Counted from the stretch's first letter, positions 8,112 to 17,589 are shown. The stretch: 64,000 bases of DNA from Bradyrhizobium erythrophlei (GCA_900129675.1 FSRD01000001.1:6747501-6811500); one strand, 5' to 3'. The notes: a model not told the origin generated them from the sequence alone. Numbers and translations: made by a program.

Positions 8112-8963
8112 CTAAACCCCGAGATTGTCGATCAGCCGCGTCTTGCCAAGCCGTGCCGCGACCAGGATCCGCACCGGCCCGTCCTTGACGGAGGCGATCG
8201 GCGCCAGCGTCTCGGCCTGCCGCGCCTCGAGATAGTCGATGACAAAACCGGCAGCGGCGATCAGTTCACGGCCGCCGGCCATCGCCGCTTCGACATCGTC
8301 GCCGGCCTTCAGGCGCTTGGCGCATTCCTTCATGGCGAGGTAGAGCACCGGCGCGTTCTGCCGCTCGTCCGGCGTGAGGTAGACGTTGCGGGAGGACATC
8401 GCGAGGCCGTCACGCTCCCGGACGGTCTTCGACCCGATCACCTTGACGCCGAGATCGAGGTCCCGGGCCATCTGGGTCACGACCCGCAATTGCTGAAAAT
8501 CCTTCTCGCCGAAAATCGCAAAATCCGGCCGGACCTGCGTGAACAGCTTGCCGACCACGGTGGCGACGCCGCCAAAGAAGTGCGGCCGAAAGCGGTCCTC
8601 CAGGCCGGCGGTCGCCGGGCCTTCGGGCACGATCCGCGTGGCAAAACCGTCCGGGTACATCGCCTTGACGTCGGGATTCCAGATCAGGTCGACCTTCTCT
8701 GCGGCGAGTTTTGCGAGGTCGGCCTTCCAGGTCCGCGGGTACGAGCCGAAGTCTTCGGTCGGCGCGAACTGGGTGGGATTGACAAAGATCGAGACGATGA
8801 CTTTTTGGGCGCGGCGTTTGGCGAGCCGCACCAGCGACACATGACCGTCATGGAGCGCTCCCATGGTTGGCACCAGCGCGGTTGTGGCCTTTCGGGCCCG
8901 CAGGCCATCCACGGCGCGGCGTAATGCGGGAACGGTACGGACGACCATCGGACTTCGCGACAT
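8112..8963 (-). CDS. panC: Pantothenate synthetase
   Basis: 283 residues. PanC condenses pantoate and beta-alanine with ATP to make pantothenate, the coenzyme A precursor. Signatures are present in order: PTMGALHDGHVSL (ATP-binding HxGH), FVNPTQFAPTEDFGSYPR, FGEKDFQQL and the KMSKS-like RERDGLAMSSRNVYL. Length is usual for the family. No panB lies within the window beside it; the neighbours are the exported gene downstream and divergent mipZ upstream. Confidence 0.97.
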   Translation of the reverse strand: MSRSPMVVRTVPALRRAVDGLRARKATTALVPTMGALHDGHVSLVRLAKRRAQKVIVSIFVNPTQFAPTEDFGSYPRTWKADLAKLAAEKVDLIWNPDVKAMYPDGFATRIVPEGPATAGLEDRFRPHFFGGVATVVGKLFTQVRPDFAIFGEKDFQQLRVVTQMARDLDLGVKVIGSKTVRERDGLAMSSRNVYLTPDERQNAPVLYLAMKECAKRLKAGDDVEAAMAGGRELIAAAGFVIDYLEARQAETLAPIASVKDGPVRILVAARLGKTRLIDNLGV

Positions 8964-9247
8964 CTGGGCTCGATCTCTTGGAGGGGCGGGTGGGTGAGGG
9001 CGCTACGACCCTGCGGCGTGCACACCGACCTTACCAAGGCCGAGGCGTCGCCGCCAAGACGGCTGCGGCAAGCGTGTTCATCTGACCGCGACAGTGCGCA
9101 TCTAACGGCCGGCGTGACCGGCCAGCGCAGCCGCGTGGTGCTGCCGATTCATGATTAAGGCGGACCGACAACGATTTGAGAAATCTGTCATGCATTTCAC
9201 TTGACCGCAGCCGCGCCGGATTTGAAGATATAGATGGGGGTTGAATC

Positions 9248-10171
9248 ATGTTGCTGCAGGCTAGTCAGGGTCAATCGGGCTCGGCGCACGTCGTGGTGCT
9301 GGGCAACGAGAAGGGCGGTTCGGGAAAATCCACCACCGCCTTGCATATCGCTGTCGCGCTGATGAAAGCAGGCCAGCGCGTCGCCACCATCGACCTCGAT
9401 TGCCGCCAGCAGAGTTTCACCCGCTACATCGCCAATCGAAAAGCCTGGGCGCGCCGAACCGGTCTCGATCTCGAACTCCCCGTCCATTTCTGCATCAAGC
9501 TCGGCCAGACGATGCAGATCGCCGACAATGAAAATTCCGAACTCCTGCAGTTCATGGAAGCGGTGAGCGCGGTCGAGCGCAGCTTCGATTTCATCGTCAT
9601 CGATACGCCGGGCTCGGACTCCTACCTGATGCGGCTGGCGCATTCGATGGCCGATACGCTGGTGACGCCGATCAACGATAGCTTTCTCGATTTCGACGTG
9701 CTCGGCACCGTCGATCCTGCCACCTATTCGGTGACGGGTGAAAGCCATTATGCCGAGATGGTGCGCGACACCAGGCGCAAGCGCCGCCAGTTCGATGGCG
9801 CATCGACCGACTGGATCGTGGTCCGCAACCGGTTGTCGATGATCGGCTCGCGTAACAAGCAGCTGGTTGCCGACAGCCTGAAGGATCTGTCGCTGCGGCT
9901 GGGTTTTCGCGCCATCGACGGTTTTGCGGAACGCGTGGTCTACCGCGAATTTTTTCCGCGCGGCCTGACCGCGCTCGACGACATCGACGAGGCGACGCTC
10001 GGGACGCGGCCGAGTCTTGGCCACGTCACCGCGCGCGAGGAGGTGACAAGCCTGCTGCGCCAGCTGAAACTGCCGCTCGACGAACGCGGCCGCCGCCGCG
10101 CCGCCAATCGCGCCGAATGGTTCACCCAGGTCGACAAGCCGCTCGAAGTCCACGACATCATCGTGGCCTAG
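9248..10171 (+). CDS. mipZ: MipZ, ParA-like division-plane positioning ATPase
   Basis: 307 residues. The deviant Walker A motif GNEKGGSGKSTTALH, switch I DLDCRQQSFTRY and Walker B FDFIVIDTPG are clear. MipZ interacts with ParB at the poles and inhibits FtsZ assembly away from midcell. The sequence VVRNRLSMIGSRNK and the C-terminal region follow alphaproteobacterial MipZ, not chromosomal ParA, and no parB lies adjacent. The TAG stop at 10169-10171 is part of the CTAG duplicated by the downstream IS1182-family insertion, so the protein end is unchanged while any native 3' sequence is separated by 1.6 kb. Confidence 0.93.
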   Translation: MLLQASQGQSGSAHVVVLGNEKGGSGKSTTALHIAVALMKAGQRVATIDLDCRQQSFTRYIANRKAWARRTGLDLELPVHFCIKLGQTMQIADNENSELLQFMEAVSAVERSFDFIVIDTPGSDSYLMRLAHSMADTLVTPINDSFLDFDVLGTVDPATYSVTGESHYAEMVRDTRRKRRQFDGASTDWIVVRNRLSMIGSRNKQLVADSLKDLSLRLGFRAIDGFAERVVYREFFPRGLTALDDIDEATLGTRPSLGHVTAREEVTSLLRQLKLPLDERGRRRAANRAEWFTQVDKPLEVHDIIVA

Positions 10172-10185
10172 CAGCCTGTCGGACT
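10172..10185 (+). repeat. Left terminal inverted repeat of the IS
   Basis: CAGCCTGTCGGACT, a perfect complement of 11755-11768. It is preceded by the target duplication CTAG (10168-10171). Confidence 0.93.
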
Positions 10186-10255
10186 TAGCGGAGCGAGCGG
10201 GGTTAGGTAGAATCGATGCATTGATTCGGCCTTTCTTTGACTGGGTGGGGCGCCG

Positions 10256-11614
10256 TTGAGCAATTTCCGTATGATCGATCGCGAGACCGGATACCTTCTG
10301 CCGCCGTCGGTGGACGAGTGGCTTCCTGAGAGGCACTTGGCGCGCTTCGTTGTCGAGGTCATTGATGGGCTGGATCTTTCGGCGATGAGCAACAGCTACC
10401 GGGGAGCGGGATCGGCTTCGTACCATCCCGCGCTGCTGCTGGGCCTGCTCGTATACGGATATGCGACGGGCGTGTTCTCGAGCCGGAAGCTGGAGCGGGC
10501 GACGTACGATTCGGTGGCGTTCCGCTTCATTGCGGCGAACGACCATCCCGATCACGACACGATCGCGACATTTCGGCGGCGCTTTCTCAAGGAGATCGAG
10601 GGGCTGTTCGTGCGGCTGCTGGAGCTGGCGCGCGAGATGGGGATGCTCAAGATCGGCACCGTTGCGCTCGACGGCACGAAGATCCACGCCAACGCCAGCC
10701 GGCACAGCGCGCTGTCGTATGAGCACGCCGGCAAGATTGAGGCGCAATTGAAGGCGGAAGTGGCCGATCTGCTGGCGCGGGCGGAAGCCGCGGACAAAGC
10801 GGATGTGCCCGACGGCATGTCAATTCCTGAGGAATTGGCACGCCGCGAGAAGCGCTTGGCGAAGCTTGCCGAGGCCCGCGCCAAGATCGAAGCCCGCGCC
10901 AAAGAGCGGTATGAACGGGAGAAGGCCGAGCATGAGGCCAAGCTGGCGGCGCGTGCGGCAAAGGCCAAGGCCACCGGCAAGAAGTCCGGAGGCAAGCCGC
11001 CCCAGCCCCCTACCGAAGGTGCGCTGCCAACCGATCAGATCAATCTGACCGACGAAGAGTCGCGCATCATGCCGGTGGCAGGCGGTGGCTTCGAGCAGTG
11101 CTACAACGCCCAGGCGGTGGTGGCGGCGAACAGCCTCCTGGTGATCGCCGCGCAGGTGGTTCAGGCGCCCAACGACAAGCAGCAGATCGAGCCGTTGCTG
11201 AAGCGGATCGAGGCCTTGCCGGCGGAGCTGGGAAAGCCGACCACTTTGTTGGCGGACACCGGCTACTTCAGTGAAGCCAACGTCATGCTGTGCGCGGCGG
11301 CGCAGATCGACCCGATGATCGCGCAGGGCCGGCAATCGCATTATCCGCCCCTGTCGGAGCGCTTTGCAAAAGCACCGCCGGCGCCGCAGAACCCAACGGC
11401 GCTCGATGCCATGAGCTACCGTCTGCAGACGCCCGAAGGCAAGAAGCTCTATGCCCTGCGCAAGCAGACCCCGGAACCGGTGTTCGGGATCATCAAATCG
11501 GTGATGGGCTTCCGCCAGTTCCTGTTGCGCGGCCTTGAGAAGGTGCAAGGTGAGTGGAGCCTCGTCACCATGGCGTGGAATATGAAGCGAATGTTCGCCC
11601 TGGCGGCCGCTTGA
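10256..11614 (+). CDS. IS1182 family transposase
   Basis: 452 residues. The N-terminal DUF772-type segment begins MIDRETGYLLPPSVDEWLPE and contains YHPALLLGLLVYGYATGVFSSRKLE. The DDE catalytic residues are likely in TVALDGTKIHANASRH (first Asp), LLADTGYFSEANV (second Asp) and QTPEPVFGIIKSVMGFR (Glu). A charged coiled-coil insertion (about 160-245, Ala/Lys/Glu-rich) is typical of this branch. I keep the TTG at 10256 because GGGTGGGG precedes it; ATG at 10271 is possible. No frameshift is visible. Confidence 0.93.
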   Translation: MSNFRMIDRETGYLLPPSVDEWLPERHLARFVVEVIDGLDLSAMSNSYRGAGSASYHPALLLGLLVYGYATGVFSSRKLERATYDSVAFRFIAANDHPDHDTIATFRRRFLKEIEGLFVRLLELAREMGMLKIGTVALDGTKIHANASRHSALSYEHAGKIEAQLKAEVADLLARAEAADKADVPDGMSIPEELARREKRLAKLAEARAKIEARAKERYEREKAEHEAKLAARAAKAKATGKKSGGKPPQPPTEGALPTDQINLTDEESRIMPVAGGGFEQCYNAQAVVAANSLLVIAAQVVQAPNDKQQIEPLLKRIEALPAELGKPTTLLADTGYFSEANVMLCAAAQIDPMIAQGRQSHYPPLSERFAKAPPAPQNPTALDAMSYRLQTPEGKKLYALRKQTPEPVFGIIKSVMGFRQFLLRGLEKVQGEWSLVTMAWNMKRMFALAAA

Positions 11615-11754
11615 AGCGCCCGCCGTCCCTACGCGGCGTTCCGCTCGGTACCGGAATGCTCGCTGACGTCGCATTCGTCCCTCAGGGACTATTGAATCCG
11701 TCCGTCACCCAGGTGCGGCACGCCATCGTCTGCACATGCCAAGATCGACACCTC

Positions 11755-11768
11755 AGTCCGACAGGCTG
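11755..11768 (-). repeat. Right terminal inverted repeat of the IS
   Basis: AGTCCGACAGGCTG, the complement of the left end. It is followed by the second CTAG (11769-11772). Confidence 0.93.
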
Positions 11769-11772
11769 CTAG

Positions 11773-12368
11773 CCTTGCAGCTCAAGGACGACCGCAATAC
11801 CGTCATCCTGGAACGGGCCGCTGTTGGCGGCGGAGGGTTGCCTCGGGCGGATACATCCAAACGCCTGAATCATGGTTCAGTTCTTTATGATCCTTGGAAA
11901 GGGCAGTTCCAGCCCCGCACCGCACGCAATCGATTGCGCCGGGCGGCCTCGCGGGTGGCTGGCCCTAAATCCCTCGGCCATCCAAGAGGGCAAGTTTAGG
12001 ATGAAGCTGCCGGCTTCCGGGCCAATGACGATCCGGCGCTGAAGCGCCTGATCTACACCCGTGTTTGTACGGGATACCGGCCGCCGCCCAAAGGTTGTAG
12101 TTTGGGAACCGATCGCTGGGAGCGACGTTTTCATTAGACTTTTATTGACGCCGAACCGAAGCTTGATTGGTTGCGTCGTAAGGGTAGGGAAGGCCGGTGG
12201 TCGCCGTCGACTGAGCAGTTGCACAATGGATAGGTGCATCGCACAACGATCAGGCGGACATTTCACAACATTTGGACTTCCTGTCACGTCGCCGTGACAT
12301 ATATGCTGAAGAAGGAGGCCAAAGAGTCTCCAGCCAAAATCGCCCAGGGATGGGTGCCGAGGACGAAC
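11773..12368. other. 596-bp stretch between the IS and the hydrolase gene
   Basis: This is the original 3' flank of mipZ. Removal of the IS would join CTAG directly to CCTTGCAGCTCAAGG. I find no convincing gene. The longest minus-strand frame (11877-12287) has no family features or ribosome binding site. An A/T-richer patch near 12120-12180 may hold the promoter of the hydrolase gene, but I cannot define it. Confidence 0.4.
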
Positions 12369-13223
12369 ATGAAACGTGGAATTACCGTTCTGCTTTCACT
12401 TTCCGTGCTGGTCACTGTCGCGTATTTCACCGCGAGCAAGTGGGCCATCCGGCACGAGACGCTGTCGTTCCACGATCCGGCACGCGACGACCGTCTGGTG
12501 GCGGTCGATGTCGCGGTCCGCTACGACAAGGAAATGCAGGCCGATGCCGGCATGATCACCTTGCCGGTCGCGGTGCTTAACCATGGCAACACGGTCAAGA
12601 ACACCGAGTACTCCTTCCTCGCCAACATCTTCGCCGCCCGCGGCTATCTGGTGATCAGCCCCCAGCATGATCTCCCTACCGATCCGCCGATGGTGACCAA
12701 GCCCGGTGAGCTTTATGTCGGCCGCCTGCCGCAAATCCTGCGCGGCGTCGCCAATATCCATTTCGCCGTCAGCGAAATGCGCAAGGTCCAGCCTAATGCC
12801 GACTACGACAAGCTCACGATGATCGGACATTCGATGGGCGGCGACATCACGATGTATTTCGCCAAGCAGTATCCCGACGAGATCAAGAAGGTTGTGACAC
12901 TGGACAATCTGCGGGTTCCGTTCCTGACCGACGGCAAGTTCAAGATCCTGTCCTTCCGCTCCAAGGATCCGCACTTCAAGACCGACCCGGGCGTCATCCC
13001 CGATACGGCGGAATGCGACAAGGCCGGTATTACGGTGGTCAATACCAGCTTCCAGCATAACGATATGCGCGATACCGGCCCCGATCAGGCGAAGTCGTCG
13101 ATCCAGGACATGCTGGACAAATTCATCGCCGACGACAGCCCGCTCCGGCCGGTCGTGACCAAGAAGCCGCCCGCGATGACCGACGCCGGACCGGTTGCGC
13201 CCTATGCGCCGCAGCAGAACTGA
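12369..13223 (+). CDS. Membrane-anchored alpha/beta hydrolase
   Basis: 284 residues from the ATG at 12369, which has GAGGA just upstream; in-frame codons reach back to 12234 but lack a signal sequence. An N-terminal hydrophobic anchor (GITVLLSLSVLVTVAYF) is followed by an alpha/beta hydrolase domain. VLNHGNTVKNTEYSFLANIFAARGY is the oxyanion-strand region and MIGHSMGGD the nucleophile elbow with Ser. The acid and His are less certain; SFQHNDMRD is the likely His. It probably acts in the periplasm on an ester or amide. Substrate unknown. Confidence 0.82.
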   Translation: MKRGITVLLSLSVLVTVAYFTASKWAIRHETLSFHDPARDDRLVAVDVAVRYDKEMQADAGMITLPVAVLNHGNTVKNTEYSFLANIFAARGYLVISPQHDLPTDPPMVTKPGELYVGRLPQILRGVANIHFAVSEMRKVQPNADYDKLTMIGHSMGGDITMYFAKQYPDEIKKVVTLDNLRVPFLTDGKFKILSFRSKDPHFKTDPGVIPDTAECDKAGITVVNTSFQHNDMRDTGPDQAKSSIQDMLDKFIADDSPLRPVVTKKPPAMTDAGPVAPYAPQQN

Positions 13224-13340
13224 CCGTCCGGCCCACTCCCGACGCTTCATTCTGCCGTAATGGGGGTTTGCGCGAAGCCGGCGCATTGACCGGTTTCGAT
13301 TGCCATCCCACATTGAGCTCGCTGCAACTGGCGAGCGACC

Positions 13341-14108
13341 ATGACCGGCGAGCCGATCAAACCCAAATCTGCAGGTGAGGTGTCTTCCGCGCCGGCGGCC
13401 GGTCAGCGCAAGGCCGGCCCGTTGCCGGAAGCGCGGCCATCGGCGGCGGACGACATCGCGGCCTTCGTCGCCAAGGCGAAGGCGATGTCACCGCTTCGTG
13501 CGGGAGCCAGGGGCAGGCTGGTGTTCGCGCTCGACGCGACCATGAGCCGACAGCCGACCTGGGACATGGCCTGCGCGCTGCAGGCCGACATGTTTCGCGA
13601 GGCGGCCTCGCTCGGCAGTCTCGACATCCGCCTTGTCTACTACCGCGGCTTCCATGAATGCCGCGCGACGGGATGGATTTCCGACAGCGCGCAACTGGCG
13701 AAGTTAATGAGCAAGATCGATTGCCAGGGCGGCAATACCCAGATCGGCAAGGTGCTGTCGGAAGCGCGCCGTGAGGCGGTCGCCTCCGCGGTGCGTGCCG
13801 TGGTGTTCGTCGGCGATGCGATGGAAGAGTCGGTCGACGAGCTATGCGCCAAGGCCGGCGAACTCGGGCTGCTCAAGGTGCCCGTGTTCATGTTTCAGGA
13901 AGGCCATGATGCCACGGCCGAGCAGGCGTTCCGCGAGATCGCGCGGCTCACCGGGGGAGCGTATTGCCGGTTCGATCCCGGCGCCGCCGCCCAATTGCGC
14001 GAATTGCTGCGCGCCGCCGCCGCCTATGCCGCCGGCGGGCGCGAAGCGCTGCTGCGGCTGTCGAAAACCGGCAGCGGTGCGGCCAAGCTGATCGGCCAGA
14101 TGAAGTAA
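13341..14108 (+). CDS. VWA-domain protein
   Basis: 255 residues. A Pro/Ala-rich N-terminus precedes a von Willebrand A-like domain that starts RLVFALDATMSRQPTWD, a DxTxS variant of the MIDAS motif (D-A-T-M-S). GGNTQIGKVL supplies the Thr and VVFVGDAMEES the later Asp. No signal peptide, so probably cytosolic. As I recall it, this gene commonly sits near the membrane DnaJ-domain gene in Bradyrhizobium, as here (14743-15471), with only the DUF302 gene between. A chaperone-assisted or metal-ion assembly role is a guess. Confidence 0.78.
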   Translation: MTGEPIKPKSAGEVSSAPAAGQRKAGPLPEARPSAADDIAAFVAKAKAMSPLRAGARGRLVFALDATMSRQPTWDMACALQADMFREAASLGSLDIRLVYYRGFHECRATGWISDSAQLAKLMSKIDCQGGNTQIGKVLSEARREAVASAVRAVVFVGDAMEESVDELCAKAGELGLLKVPVFMFQEGHDATAEQAFREIARLTGGAYCRFDPGAAAQLRELLRAAAAYAAGGREALLRLSKTGSGAAKLIGQMK

Positions 14109-14139
14109 ATCGTTGGTCGATCGCAAAGCCCTCCAAGCA

Positions 14140-14544
14140 CTACGACGACGAAATTGCCGCCTTCGTTACCGCTGCGAGGGCCGCCGACAGGTTGCCAATC
14201 GCCGTGCTGGTCTCTCCCGCGAGCCCGTGCCGTTGCGCGAGCCAGGCAGGATGATTGTAGGAAAGCCATGTGACGCCGGATGTATCCTGCCAGACCAGCG
14301 CCTTCAGCGGCAGGTCGATGCCGATAGTCTGGACCGATTGCATCAGCGGCGTGCCGCCTTTGGCATTGCCAAAGATCAAAACCTCGGTCGGCCGCAGCGA
14401 AAGTCCGGCGTCCGTCGCGCCGGCAGCATGATCGATGCGGGCAAATACCGTCATGCCGCGTGCCTTCACCTCGGCCTCGAGCCGGTTCATGGTGTCGCCT
14501 GGCCCATAGCTGCTGCGAAGGGTCGTCAGTCCGTCTGCCGCCAT
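14140..14544 (-). CDS. DUF302 domain protein
   Basis: 134 residues. MAADGLTTLRSSYGPGDTMNRLEAEVKARGMTVFARIDH is the classic DUF302 beginning, followed by LRPTEVLIFGNAKGGTPLMQ and IGIDLPLKALVWQD. The ATG at 14544 has GGGAGC nine bases upstream, so I chose it over a longer frame reaching 15072 that runs antisense through the DnaJ gene. DUF302 proteins are small alpha/beta proteins, some heme- or metal-associated; function here is unknown. It converges with the VWA gene. Confidence 0.88.
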   Translation of the reverse strand: MAADGLTTLRSSYGPGDTMNRLEAEVKARGMTVFARIDHAAGATDAGLSLRPTEVLIFGNAKGGTPLMQSVQTIGIDLPLKALVWQDTSGVTWLSYNHPAWLAQRHGLAGETSTAIGNLSAALAAVTKAAISSS

Positions 14545-14742
14545 TCGCGCTGCTCCCACCGGTCTAGGCCGCTGTCGAAACGAGATTATGAAATCCCTGC
14601 GGCAGGCGCCACGGCGCATTTGGCTTCGTCTGGCCTGCTTGAATGGCAGGGATGCAAGACCCCGTTGCACGACCCGCGTGAAGGCCTTGGGTAACGCCAG
14701 GACCGCCATGCTTTTTGCCGCGGAGGCGACTATATTACGCGG

Positions 14743-15471
14743 ATGCCAACCCTGATTGCCGGCGTTGTCGCCGTTGTCCTGCTTTATTCGCTGCTGCAGA
14801 TGTTTCGTGCAGCCAATCCGGTCGTGCTCGCGCGCGTCATCAAGATCGGTGGCGGCGTCGTCGCGCTGGCGGTGGCCGCCTTTACCGGCCTGAAAGGCGA
14901 ACTGGCGGTGGCGATCCCGCTCGGCATCTTCGGCGCGGGGCTGCTCGGCTGGTCGCCGTTCGGGCCATCGGGATTTGGCAATATCGGCGGCATCTTCGGC
15001 GGCGGCGCGCAGCGTTCGGCCGGGCAGACCTCGCGGGTGCGCTCGCAATATCTCGACATGAGCCTCGATCACGACAGCGGCGACCTCAGAGGTCTGATCG
15101 TCGACGGGCCGAATGCCGGCCGTTCGCTCGACGAGTTCGACCTGGCCGGGCTGACGGCTATGATACCGGGCTTCGACGCCGAAAGCGTCTCGTTACTTGA
15201 AAGCTATCTGGACCGCCGGTTTCCCGCTTGGCGTCAGGACGCGCAGGGAAACGCGACAGGGGGGCAGCGCCGCGCGGCGACGAGCGGCAAAATGACGGAC
15301 GAGGAGGCTTATCAGATCCTTGGCCTGCAGCCGGGGGCGGGGCGTGACGATATCAGCCGGGCGCACCGCGCCCTGATGAAGAAACTGCATCCCGACCAGG
15401 GGGGGTCGACGTACCTCGCTTCCCGTGTAAACGAGGCCAAGGATACTCTGCTTCGCACGCATCTCAGCTAA
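14743..15471 (+). CDS. Membrane-anchored DnaJ-domain protein
   Basis: 242 residues. Two or three hydrophobic segments occupy residues 1-75 (LIAGVVAVVLLYSLLQMF, VVALAVAAFTGL, LAVAIPLGIFGAGLLGW). A middle region of about 90 residues and a C-terminal J domain (about 183-242, EEAYQILGLQPGAG...) with the HPD motif in KKLHPDQGGSTYLA follow. This layout matches TIM14-like membrane J proteins that recruit DnaK to the inner face of the membrane. Start MPTLIAG at 14743 is the first plausible Met. Confidence 0.88.
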   Translation: MPTLIAGVVAVVLLYSLLQMFRAANPVVLARVIKIGGGVVALAVAAFTGLKGELAVAIPLGIFGAGLLGWSPFGPSGFGNIGGIFGGGAQRSAGQTSRVRSQYLDMSLDHDSGDLRGLIVDGPNAGRSLDEFDLAGLTAMIPGFDAESVSLLESYLDRRFPAWRQDAQGNATGGQRRAATSGKMTDEEAYQILGLQPGAGRDDISRAHRALMKKLHPDQGGSTYLASRVNEAKDTLLRTHLS

Positions 15472-15684
15472 CTCCGGCTACGCTACCAAACGCTACGAAC
15501 CGCGAGTTGCTTCTGCATCTTCTCTGACCAACGCCCCGTGTCGCCCGCCGTTGTCCGGCGTGGTCGATCATTCATTCCGGGAAACTTAACCGTAAATTCT
15601 TTCCGAGAAGTTTTTAGCGGACCGAATAGCCTCCCGATCGATCGGCGATCCCAACAGTTCCCGGGAGTGTTTTCCAAAAGCAAC

Positions 15685-15711
15685 AAGGCCGGCGCTTGCG
15701 GCGCCGGCCTT
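15685..15711 (-). terminator. Rho-independent terminator of the carboxypeptidase gene
   Basis: Perfect 11-bp stem AAGGCCGGCGC / GCGCCGGCCTT with a 5-base loop, followed on the minus strand by GTTGCTTTTGG. It lies 25 bases past the stop at 15736. Confidence 0.85.
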
Positions 15712-15735
15712 GCGACTTTCAAAGCAACCGGTGGA

Positions 15736-17589
15736 TCAGTTGCGAACGGTGATGCAGGAAATGTCGGCGCGCTTCAGCGTCTTGCAGACGGCTTCGGCCT
15801 GATCGCGCTCGAGGCCGGCGAACCGGGCGCGGTAAAGCTTTCGGTTGTCCTTGGCGACCACAGGCTCGGTGAACGGGTCGGCCTTGCTGAGCAGGCCGCG
15901 GGCCTGATTGCGCGCGAGGTCGATGCGCTGCTTGGCCTCGCTCTCGCTTTCCAGCGCGCCGACCTGAATGATCCAGCCCGCGTGGGCGATGGCGGCCGCG
16001 GGCTTGATGGCGCCGTTCTGATGAACCATTTGGGGTTGGGCCCGGGGCGCCGGCTCAGCATAGGCCAAGGCCTGTGAGGTAAAGGCCTGTGAGGGGGTGG
16101 ACGGCACGCTCGCGGCGGGCAGTACGCCGAGCAAGCCGTTTCCGGTTCCGTGATTGGCCGGCTGCGGCGGCATTTCCGGCTTGGTCATTTCGGTCTTGGT
16201 GGTTTCGGCCTTCGCCACCATCGCGCTCGACGTCTCCGCCACTTCAGCGCGGGCCGGCGGGATCGCATTGGTGATGGGAGTGGCCGGCTGGGACGGACCG
16301 GCTGCGGCGAGCTTCATCTGCCCGGCCTTGATCTGGACGGTCTTCACCCTGACCGGCTTCATCGGCTCGGCCGAGCCCGGGATCACTGCGATCGGCTGGG
16401 TCTGGATCACGCCATTGGTGAACGGTGCGGGCTCGGGCCTGGCCTGCTGCTCGACCCTGGCTTGTTCGGGCTTGGCGGGTGGCGGGGGCAGGGCCGCGGC
16501 TGCAGCTGCCATCAGCGAGGGTTTTGCCGGTGCCGCCGGCCGCGTCGCCGGAAGTGCGGCCATGGCGGGCTCCGCGGAAGCGGCCGCGCCGGCGCCGTTG
16601 AGTTGAACCATCTCGGTCGGCCGGGTGTCGGCTTCGGCAACGTCAGTGCCGGCATCTGCCGGATTGCGTTCGGTGATCGCGGCGACGGTACGCTTGGTCG
16701 CGCTCTTTTCGAGGTTTTCGGCCAGCAGATTGCGCATGATGGAGTCGCGCGAACCGCCGCTGCGACCGCCCAACACGACGCCGACCAGATGGTGGTTGCC
16801 GCGGCGCAGCGAGCTCACGAGGTTGAAGCCGGACGCGCGGGTGTAGCCGGTCTTGATGCCGTCGATGCCTTCGACGCTGCCGAGCAGGTGGTTATGGTTG
16901 CGGATCGATTGGCCGTGGTAGTTGAACACGCTGGTCGAGAAATAGCGGTAATAGCGCGGGAAGCGATCCTGGATCGCGCGGCCCAACGTCGATTGATCGC
17001 GCGCGGTGGTCACCTGATCGTCATCGGGAAGGCCCGAAGCGTTGCGATAAACGGTCCTGGTCATGCCGAGCGCGCGCGCCTTGCGCGTCATCAGCTTGGC
17101 GAAATCGCCTTCATCGCCGGCGATGGCTTCCGCAATCACGACGGCGGCGTCGTTGGCCGAGCGGGTCACCAGTCCCTTGATGGCGTCTTCGACCTTGATG
17201 GTCTGGCCGGGTCTGAGGCCGAGCTTGGTCGGGGCCTGTTCGGAGGCGTGCTCGGACACGTCCATTTCGGTGTCCAGCGTCATCTTGCCGGATTCGAGAC
17301 GCTCGAACAGCAGATAAAGCGTCATGATCTTGGTCAGCGAGGCGGGATGGCGGCTGCCGTCGGGATTGTTGGAGGCGAGCACCGCGCCGGAATTTCCATC
17401 GACGATGATCGAAGAGAATTGCGGGCTGTAGCTCTCGCGCGACTCATGGCTGCTGTTATGGCGGGCGGAGTGGCGATGGTAGCGGCGCGCCTCGGCACGG
17501 TCGCTCGTGATCATCGCCGCGGTGATGGTAGCCAGCCCGAGAACGCAGACTCGCAACGCGCGCGAGGAAGCCAAGATTGTACGAAGCAT
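15736..17589 (-). CDS. D-alanyl-D-alanine carboxypeptidase (S11) with C-terminal SPOR domain
   Basis: 617 residues. A signal peptide lies at about 1-34. The penicillin-binding S11 domain has S84-L-T-K87, S144-A-N146 and K246-T-G248, the three active-site motifs. A Pro/Ala/Lys-rich linker of roughly 220 residues follows. The last ~80 residues (GWIIQVGALESESEAKQRIDLA to AEAVCKTLKRADISCITV) are a SPOR domain, which binds denuded septal peptidoglycan. The protein should trim pentapeptides in the periplasm and concentrate at the division site. The S11-plus-SPOR fusion is longer than the ~400-residue enteric enzymes and is common in Rhizobiales. Confidence 0.93.
   Translation of the reverse strand: MLRTILASSRALRVCVLGLATITAAMITSDRAEARRYHRHSARHNSSHESRESYSPQFSSIIVDGNSGAVLASNNPDGSRHPASLTKIMTLYLLFERLESGKMTLDTEMDVSEHASEQAPTKLGLRPGQTIKVEDAIKGLVTRSANDAAVVIAEAIAGDEGDFAKLMTRKARALGMTRTVYRNASGLPDDDQVTTARDQSTLGRAIQDRFPRYYRYFSTSVFNYHGQSIRNHNHLLGSVEGIDGIKTGYTRASGFNLVSSLRRGNHHLVGVVLGGRSGGSRDSIMRNLLAENLEKSATKRTVAAITERNPADAGTDVAEADTRPTEMVQLNGAGAAASAEPAMAALPATRPAAPAKPSLMAAAAAALPPPPAKPEQARVEQQARPEPAPFTNGVIQTQPIAVIPGSAEPMKPVRVKTVQIKAGQMKLAAAGPSQPATPITNAIPPARAEVAETSSAMVAKAETTKTEMTKPEMPPQPANHGTGNGLLGVLPAASVPSTPSQAFTSQALAYAEPAPRAQPQMVHQNGAIKPAAAIAHAGWIIQVGALESESEAKQRIDLARNQARGLLSKADPFTEPVVAKDNRKLYRARFAGLERDQAEAVCKTLKRADISCITVRN

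Larger units (their letters stand above)
10172..11768 (+). mobile_element. IS1182-family insertion sequence, complete
   Basis: A 1597-bp element bounded by 14-bp perfect terminal inverted repeats, CAGCCTGTCGGACT at 10172-10185 and its complement at 11755-11768. It is flanked by the 4-bp direct repeat CTAG at 10168-10171 and 11769-11772. It contains one intact transposase gene. The perfect ends, clean target duplication and unbroken transposase suggest a recent and possibly still mobile copy. The left CTAG includes the mipZ stop codon. Confidence 0.93.

Noticed and set aside
9197..10747. Minus-strand frame of 516 codons across mipZ and the IS
   Set aside because: It crosses the IS border, so it cannot be an ancestral gene; antisense to mipZ and the transposase.
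11877..12287. Minus-strand frame of 136 codons in the gap after the IS
   Set aside because: No start signal, no motif, and it covers what should be the promoter of the hydrolase gene.
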